This document shows positions 59,382 through 64,000 of a stretch of DNA of 64,000 nt, piece after piece. This DNA is from Pseudomonas sp. MAG733B (lineage in GTDB: Bacteria > Pseudomonadota > Gammaproteobacteria > Pseudomonadales > Pseudomonadaceae), in the NCBI RefSeq assembly GCF_036884845.1, contig NZ_CP145732.1, positions 5,828,001-5,892,000 on the forward strand, in the 5' to 3' direction. The notes below the pieces were generated by a model. It worked only from the letters and a program-made list of their open reading frames with translations. It searched no databases and was not told the origin of the DNA. The translations under genes were made by a program, and so were the position numbers. Each line of letters starts with the position of its first letter. The stretch's first letter is position 1.

Positions 59382-61418
59382 ATGCCATTGCGCCAGCGCC
59401 TTGAAAACCTTCCTGTCGGCCAGAAGCTGCTGGCCGCCCTGTTGGTGCTGTTGACCACTGTCCTGCTGGTCGCCAACCTGACCTTTATCAGCGCCGCGTA
59501 TTACATCTCCCAGGAAAGCATGGCGCCCCAGGCCTTGCAGACCATTGGCCGCCTGGTGTCCAACCCGAGCCTGATCTCCGAAGCACTGGAATCGCCGCAA
59601 AGCGCCCAACGCCTGCTCGATGAACTCAACAGCTACTCGCCGTTACGTGCCGCGGCACTGTACGACGGCCGGGGCGAACGCCTGGCGCAGTTGCAGCATG
59701 GCGATCACTTGAAATTGCCGGAACGTTACCGGCACATCGAATCGTGGCAAGCCACCGAGTTTCGCAGCAATCAAATCATCACACTGCCCCGCCCCGGTGC
59801 CGCACCGGGCCATCTGCTGCTGGTGGCCAGCAGTGAACTGCCGATGGCGTTCTACACCGGGACTCTCACAGCCAGCCTCGGGATCCTGATTTTCAGTGTA
59901 CTGTTGTGGCTGGTCATCGCTCGGCAGATCAAACGCCTGATCACCCGGCCGATCCATCAACTCGAAGAGCTGTCCCGGCAAGTAACCCGGGAAGAGAACT
60001 ACGCCTTGCGCGCCTCCCGGGGCAACCACGATGAAATCGGCAGCCTCGCCGAGGCGTTCAACACCATGCTGTCGCGCATCGAGGCGCGTGAGCAGCAGCT
60101 CAAACGGGCGCGGGATGATTCCCAGGCCGCCTACGATCAGGCCCAGGGCCTGGCCGAGGAAACCCGTCACACCAACCGCAAGCTGGAACTCGAAGTCCAG
60201 GTGCGCAGCAAGATCGAGAAGAAACTCACCGGGTTCCAGAACTACCTCAACAGCATCATCGACTCCATGCCGTCGGCGCTGATCGCCCTCGACGAACAGC
60301 TCTACGTGACGCAGTGGAACCAGGAAGCCAGCGCTCTCTCCGGCACCCGCCTGGACGAAGCCCTGAATCAACCGATATTTCTCGCCTTCGAGCCGCTCAA
60401 GCCGTTTCTGCCGCAACTCAAGCAAACCGTCGAGCAGCACACAGTGGCCAAGATCGAGCGCGTGACCTGGGTCAAGGACGATGACGCCCGCCATTACGCC
60501 CTGACTTTCTATCCGCTGATGGGTGGCGCCGGACGCGGTGTGGTGATCCGGATCGATGACATCACCCAGCGCCTGTCGCTGGAAGAAATGATGGTGCAGT
60601 CGGAGAAAATGCTCTCCGTCGGTGGCCTCGCCGCCGGCATGGCCCATGAGATCAATAACCCGCTGGGGGCGATCCTGCACAACGTGCAGAACATTCGCCG
60701 ACGCCTGTCCACCGAACTGCCGAAGAACCTCGAACAGGCCGAGCAGGTTGGCGTCGAACTGTCGACGGTCAACAGTTACCTGCAAGCGCGTGAGGTGCCG
60801 CAGTTACTTGACGGCATTCAGCAAGCCGGCGCCCGGGCGGCGAAGATTGTCACCCACATGCTCAGCTTCAGTCGCCGCAGCACCCGGCAAATGGCCCCGT
60901 GCGACTTGCCGGCGCTGATCGACCAAGCGGTAGAAATCGCCGGTAACGACTTCGACCTGGCAATCGGTTTCGACTTCAAGGGCCAGGCCATCATTCGCCA
61001 GTTCGATCCGGCACTCGGCCCGGTCCCCGGCACCGCCAACGAACTCGAACAAGTCTTGCTCAACCTGCTGAAAAACGCCGCCCAGGCCATTCACCAACGC
61101 GAAGACGACAGCGAGCCAGGGCGGATCATTTTGCGCACCCGGCTCAACCCGCCCTGGGCGGAAATCCAGGTCGAGGACAATGGCATCGGCATGAGCGAAA
61201 ACGTGCGCAAGCGTACGTTCGAACCGTTTTTCACCACCAAGGAAATTGGCCAGGGCACCGGTCTCGGGCTGTCGGTTTCGTATTTCATCATTACCAACAA
61301 CCACAAGGGCCAGATGGAAGTGCAATCGACCCTCGGGCAAGGCACCTGTTTCACCTTGCGCCTGCCACTGGCGGGCACCCCGCTCGTCTCTCAAGAACTC
61401 AATCAGCTATCGAGGTAA
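59382..61418 (+). CDS. Membrane-bound PAS-containing sensor histidine kinase (orphan)
   Basis: A 678-residue hybrid-free sensor kinase. TM1 lies near residues 17-40 and TM2 near 160-183, enclosing a periplasmic sensor of about 115 residues; then HAMP (about 185-240), a coiled coil, a PAS domain near 287-395, and the dimerisation helix with His422 in GMAHEINNPLGAIL, an NtrB/AtoS-like H box. The ATPase domain has ELEQVLLNLLKNAAQAI, VEDNGIGMSE and GTGLGLSVSYFII. No response regulator is adjacent. It lies between the panE-like gene and the cobalamin adenosyltransferase, which starts three bases after its stop. Confidence 0.93.
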   Translation: MPLRQRLENLPVGQKLLAALLVLLTTVLLVANLTFISAAYYISQESMAPQALQTIGRLVSNPSLISEALESPQSAQRLLDELNSYSPLRAAALYDGRGERLAQLQHGDHLKLPERYRHIESWQATEFRSNQIITLPRPGAAPGHLLLVASSELPMAFYTGTLTASLGILIFSVLLWLVIARQIKRLITRPIHQLEELSRQVTREENYALRASRGNHDEIGSLAEAFNTMLSRIEAREQQLKRARDDSQAAYDQAQGLAEETRHTNRKLELEVQVRSKIEKKLTGFQNYLNSIIDSMPSALIALDEQLYVTQWNQEASALSGTRLDEALNQPIFLAFEPLKPFLPQLKQTVEQHTVAKIERVTWVKDDDARHYALTFYPLMGGAGRGVVIRIDDITQRLSLEEMMVQSEKMLSVGGLAAGMAHEINNPLGAILHNVQNIRRRLSTELPKNLEQAEQVGVELSTVNSYLQAREVPQLLDGIQQAGARAAKIVTHMLSFSRRSTRQMAPCDLPALIDQAVEIAGNDFDLAIGFDFKGQAIIRQFDPALGPVPGTANELEQVLLNLLKNAAQAIHQREDDSEPGRIILRTRLNPPWAEIQVEDNGIGMSENVRKRTFEPFFTTKEIGQGTGLGLSVSYFIITNNHKGQMEVQSTLGQGTCFTLRLPLAGTPLVSQELNQLSR

Positions 61419-61421
61419 CCC

Positions 61422-62003
61422 ATGGGCTTTCGCTTGTCGAAGATTTACACCCGCACCGGCGACAAAGGCGAAACCGGACTGGGCGACGGCCGCCGCGTAC
61501 CCAAGGATCACCCGCGGATTGAGGCTATTGGCGAGGTTGATTCACTGAACAGTCAGGTCGGTGTATTGCTGGCCGGGCTCGCCGCGCAAAGCGCCGAATA
61601 TCCGCGACTAAAGGAAGTGATCGAGGTATTGGCGCCCTGTCAGCATCGGTTGTTCGACCTTGGCGGCGAACTGGCGATGCCGGAATATCAGGCGTTGAAC
61701 GCAGCAGAAATCGAACGCCTGGAAGCGGCGATCGATGTGTGGAATGAAGAGCTGGGGCCGCTGGAGAATTTCATTCTGCCGGGTGGCTCGGCGTTGATTG
61801 CCCAGGCCCATGTCTGCCGCAGCCTGGCGCGCAGTGCCGAGCGCCGCTGTCAGCAGTTGAATGCGATTGAGCCGTTGGCCGGGGTTGGCCTGGCGTACAT
61901 CAATCGGTTGTCGGATTTGTTGTTTGTGGTGGCACGGGTGATTGCCAAGCGTCAGGGGGTTGCCGAGATTCTTTGGCAAGCGGCGGCCAAGCCTGAGGTT
62001 TAG
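61422..62003 (+). CDS. ATP:cob(I)alamin adenosyltransferase (PduO type)
   Basis: Transfers the adenosyl group of ATP to reduced cobalamin, 193 residues. The ATP-binding N-terminus KIYTRTGDKGETGLGDGRRVPKDHPRIEAIGEVDSLNSQ and the C-terminal LARSAERRCQQL and YINRLSDLLFVVAR are PduO-type signatures. Its start lies three bases after the kinase stop, with GAGGTAACC overlapping that end, so it is cotranscribed. No other cobalamin gene is nearby. Confidence 0.93.
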   Translation: MGFRLSKIYTRTGDKGETGLGDGRRVPKDHPRIEAIGEVDSLNSQVGVLLAGLAAQSAEYPRLKEVIEVLAPCQHRLFDLGGELAMPEYQALNAAEIERLEAAIDVWNEELGPLENFILPGGSALIAQAHVCRSLARSAERRCQQLNAIEPLAGVGLAYINRLSDLLFVVARVIAKRQGVAEILWQAAAKPEV

Positions 62004-62022
62004 TCGGCGTATTCACAGGCCC

Positions 62023-62098
62023 CATCGCTAGCAGGCTAGCTCCCACAGGTTTTGTGTTCGCCACAAATCCACTGTGGGAGCTAGCCTGCTAGCGATGA
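62023..62098. repeat. REPIN between the adenosyltransferase and mutT-thiE
   Basis: The arms CATCGCTAGCAGGCTAGCTC and GAGCTAGCCTGCTAGCGATG are complementary; the core is GCTAGCCTGCTAGC. It sits between convergent genes. Confidence 0.92.
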
Positions 62099-62119
62099 GG
62101 CCGGTTGCATCACCGAAAC

Positions 62120-63064
62120 TCAAGCCTCAGGCCAAAACGCCCGAATCCCCGCCACACCCTGCGCACCCGCCGCCCAGGCCTTCTGAACTTCTGCCGGGCC
62201 AACGCCACCGAGCAAAAACACCGGTTTGCTGAACCCTTCGATCAAGCTCGACGCCTGTTCCCAACCCAGCGGCTCAGCACCCGGATGCGTCAGCGTCGGC
62301 TGCACCGGCGACAAAGTCACGAAGTCCACGCCCATCTCTTCGGCCAACGCCAGTTCCTCAGCGTTATGGCAGGACGCCGCCAACCAGCGCGAGGCGGGCA
62401 GCGGTCGACCGGCCGCCGCGTACTTGCGCAGTTGCGCCGAGGTGATGTGCCAACCGGCGGACGGGAAGTCTCCCAGCCACTCGAACGGCCCCTTGATCAT
62501 CAGTTGCGCCTTGCCAGCACACAGCCCCACCGCATCCACGGCCAGGTCGCGGTACTTCGGGTCGTAACCGTTCGGCGCACGTAACTGAATCAGTTTGATG
62601 CCGCCGGCGATGGCTTTCTGAATGCCCCGCAACAGGGCTGGCGTTTCGAGATCTTCCGGCGTGATCAGGTACTGATCCGGTAACCGCGCCGCCGCGACGA
62701 TTGGCCGGTTGGCCTCGGGGAACTCATAGCCCGACAAATCACGCGCCGTCACCCAGGCCAATGGCTGGCCTTCGGCGCCGTGCGGCTCGCCGCTGAACGC
62801 CGAGACTTCCCAGACATCCAGTAACACTTGCTTGTCCGGGTAATCGTGGCGAACCTTGATCAACGGGCGAGCCGCATTGACCACGATGCCCAGCTCTTCT
62901 TGAAGCTCGCGGGCCAGCGCGGTTTGCACCGACTCGTCGGCCTCGACCTTGCCACCGGGAAATTCCCACAGGCCGCCCTGGTGTTGGGAATCGGCACGGC
63001 GGGCAATCAGGATCTTGTCGCTGTCGTCACGGATAACGGCAGCCGCTACGTGTACTCGTTTCAC
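62120..63064 (-). CDS. Nudix (MutT-like) hydrolase fused to a thiamine-phosphate-synthase-like domain
   Basis: A 314-residue two-domain protein. Residues 1-130 are a MutT-type Nudix domain with the Nudix box GGKVEADESVQTALARELQEELGI near residue 38, expected to hydrolyse 8-oxo-dGTP. Residues 140-314 resemble the TIM-barrel of ThiE/TenI (IKLIQLRAPNGYDP, LMIKGPFEWLGDFPSAGWHITSAQL, VDFVTLSPVQPTLTHPGAEPLGWE, PVFLLGGVGPAEVQKAWAAGAQGVAGIRAFW). I chose the GTG at 63064, with GAGGAA seven bases upstream, overlapping the stop of the upstream gene (GTGA). The same fusion is known in pseudomonads; the role of the ThiE-like half is not established. Confidence 0.9.
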   Translation of the reverse strand: MKRVHVAAAVIRDDSDKILIARRADSQHQGGLWEFPGGKVEADESVQTALARELQEELGIVVNAARPLIKVRHDYPDKQVLLDVWEVSAFSGEPHGAEGQPLAWVTARDLSGYEFPEANRPIVAAARLPDQYLITPEDLETPALLRGIQKAIAGGIKLIQLRAPNGYDPKYRDLAVDAVGLCAGKAQLMIKGPFEWLGDFPSAGWHITSAQLRKYAAAGRPLPASRWLAASCHNAEELALAEEMGVDFVTLSPVQPTLTHPGAEPLGWEQASSLIEGFSKPVFLLGGVGPAEVQKAWAAGAQGVAGIRAFWPEA

Positions 63065-63693
63065 CGCTCGATTTCCTCCAGTCCGGCCTTCTGCCAGGCC
63101 TTGAAGGCTGGCCATTGGTAGATGGTTTCAATATAGGCCTGATCAACTTCGGACAGTTTCACCTGATAGGTGCGCAGACGCACGGCGATCGGGGCAAAGA
63201 ACACGTCAGCCAAACTGACGCGACCAAACAGGTACGGACCCGCTTCGGTCGCGGCAGCACGGCACTCGGCCCACAACGCCGACATGCGTTCGATGTCCGC
63301 CTGCACATCCGCCGGGAGCGGTGACAATGGCGCGTCACGGCTCAGGTCAAACGGCATGTTTCCGCGCATGGCGAAGAATCCGCTGTGCATCTGCGCGCAG
63401 GCCGAACGCGCCTGGGCACGGGCAGCGATGTCTTTGGGCCACAGATTCGCGTCGGGAAACTGTTCGGCCAGGTATTCGGCAATCGCCAGGGAGTCGGCGA
63501 TGGTGCCGTGCCCGGTCTTCAAGAGCGGGACTTTGCCGGTCGGCGAATGCTTGAGCACTCGCTCGCGGGTGTCGGGCTGGTTCAGTTTGATCAGTTCTTC
63601 GGTGTAGGCGGCGCCGGTCAGATCGAGCGCCAGAGCGCCGCGCAGGGACCAGGAGGAAAGCAGTTTGTCGCCAATGATCAGGTGCAGGCTCAT
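63061..63693 (-). CDS. Glutathione S-transferase family protein
   Basis: A 210-residue cytosolic GST-like protein. The thioredoxin-fold N-terminal half has LHLIIGDKLLSSWSLRGALAL with a Ser in the catalytic area, and the SPTGKVPLLKTGHGTIADSLAIAEYLAEQFP glutathione-binding segment near residue 50. The all-alpha C-terminal half follows. I chose the ATG at 63693 (MSLHLIIG). Its stop overlaps the mutT-thiE start. The substrate is unknown. Confidence 0.9.
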   Translation of the reverse strand: MSLHLIIGDKLLSSWSLRGALALDLTGAAYTEELIKLNQPDTRERVLKHSPTGKVPLLKTGHGTIADSLAIAEYLAEQFPDANLWPKDIAARAQARSACAQMHSGFFAMRGNMPFDLSRDAPLSPLPADVQADIERMSALWAECRAAATEAGPYLFGRVSLADVFFAPIAVRLRTYQVKLSEVDQAYIETIYQWPAFKAWQKAGLEEIER

Positions 63694-63748
63694 GTTCGGG
63701 ACCTTTGGATTTAGGGACAAGCCAGTCTAGCGGCTGACCGGTAAACCG

Positions 63749-63824
63749 CCATCGCGAGCAGGCTCGCTCCTACAGTGGATCGGGTGTACACAAATCCAGT
63801 GTGGGAGCTAGCCTGCTGGCGATG
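63749..63824. repeat. Hybrid REP pair upstream of argJ's end
   Basis: The left arm (63749-63774, CGCGAGCAGGCTCGCTCCTACA) belongs to the GTAGGAGCGAGCCTGCTCGC subtype, whereas the right arm (63800-63824) reads TGTGGGAGCTAGCCTGCTGG, a different subtype. The arms are opposed like a REPIN but pair imperfectly. Confidence 0.8.
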
Positions 63825-63838
63825 GGTTTGACTCGGTC

Positions 63839-64000
63839 TTAAGTACGGTACTCGGCGTTGATCTTCACGTACTCGTGGGACAGGTCGGTGGTCCAGATGG
63901 TTTCGCTGCAATCGCCACGACCCAACTCGATACGGATGGTGATTTCTTCCTGCTGCATCACCGCCGCGCCCTGGGCTTCGGTGTAGGTCGCGGCGCGGGC
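63839..64000 (-). CDS. argJ: Glutamate N-acetyltransferase/amino-acid acetyltransferase ArgJ (C-terminal end)
   Basis: The last 53 codons of a gene that continues beyond the window edge. The deduced C-terminus contains [20 protein letters not shown] and ends [15 protein letters not shown], the characteristic end of bifunctional ArgJ in the cyclic arginine pathway. The enzyme moves an acetyl group from N-acetylornithine to glutamate. Only the 3' end is visible, so start, autocleavage site and integrity cannot be checked. Confidence 0.92.
   Translation of the reverse strand, partial: ARAATYTEAQGAAVMQQEEITIRIELGRGDCSETIWTTDLSHEYVKINAEYRT

Overview
The window is chromosomal DNA from a Pseudomonas, most likely of the P. 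fluorescens group. The grounds are the gene content, the high-GC codon use, Pseudomonas-type gene orders (edd-glk-gltR-gltS with gts genes; tolQRAB-pal-cpoB-queE-queC; slyX, membrane cold-shock gene, dps, aspS, yebC, ruvCAB), and at least 14 REP/REPIN elements of the 'GTGGGAGC...GCTCGCGA' kind between genes. I see no insertion sequence, prophage, CRISPR array, rRNA or obvious genomic island. Everything below is read from the sequence and from knowledge of the families; no search was run.

Layout. 1-10.5 kb: glucose uptake and Entner-Doudoroff catabolism (gtsB partial, gtsA, an AGE-family sugar isomerase, the GltS/GltR two-component system, glk, edd, and divergent gap and mgsA). Two TTGT-N7-ACAA HexR boxes lie between edd and gap, and AACAACAA Hfq/Crc-type motifs lie just upstream of four of these genes. 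10.5-15.6 kb: a Fur-controlled cell-surface-signalling heme uptake cluster (ECF sigma, FecR-type anti-sigma, STN-containing TonB receptor, heme oxygenase). 15.8-21 kb: a DUF454 protein, a chemoreceptor, an unusually ordered CoA-transferase and AlkA. 21-28.2 kb: the arginine deiminase pathway with two head-to-head arcD paralogues, then arcA, arcB, arcC and a DUF5064 gene. 28.3-36.3 kb: the GcsR glycine regulator and its target operon gcvH-gcvP-sdaA-gcvT, with a complete sigma-54 control region (GcsR sites, an IHF site, a -24/-12 promoter). 36.3-38.7 kb: a cold-shock gene with a long leader, an RDD membrane protein and nadA. 38.9-48.4 kb (all minus): tRNA-Lys, queC, queE, the complete Tol-Pal operon, and ruvB, ruvA, ruvC. 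48.5-56.7 kb: yebC, aspS, FmdB-like and ribbon-helix-helix proteins, a Dps-like protein, a membrane-anchored cold-shock protein, slyX, a HIT protein and an OprD porin. 56.8-64 kb: MscS, YajQ, a PanE-like reductase, an orphan histidine kinase, a cobalamin adenosyltransferase, a MutT-ThiE fusion, a glutathione S-transferase-like protein and the 3' end of argJ.

Most of the window is conserved Pseudomonas core. The points most worth a second look are the potential H-type pseudoknot after gcvT, the apparent domain permutation of the family III CoA-transferase, the paired arcD genes with only one recognisable ANR box, the membrane-tethered cold-shock domain, the shared translational-control motif across the glucose genes, the readable GcsR/IHF/sigma-54 architecture, and hybrid REPINs.
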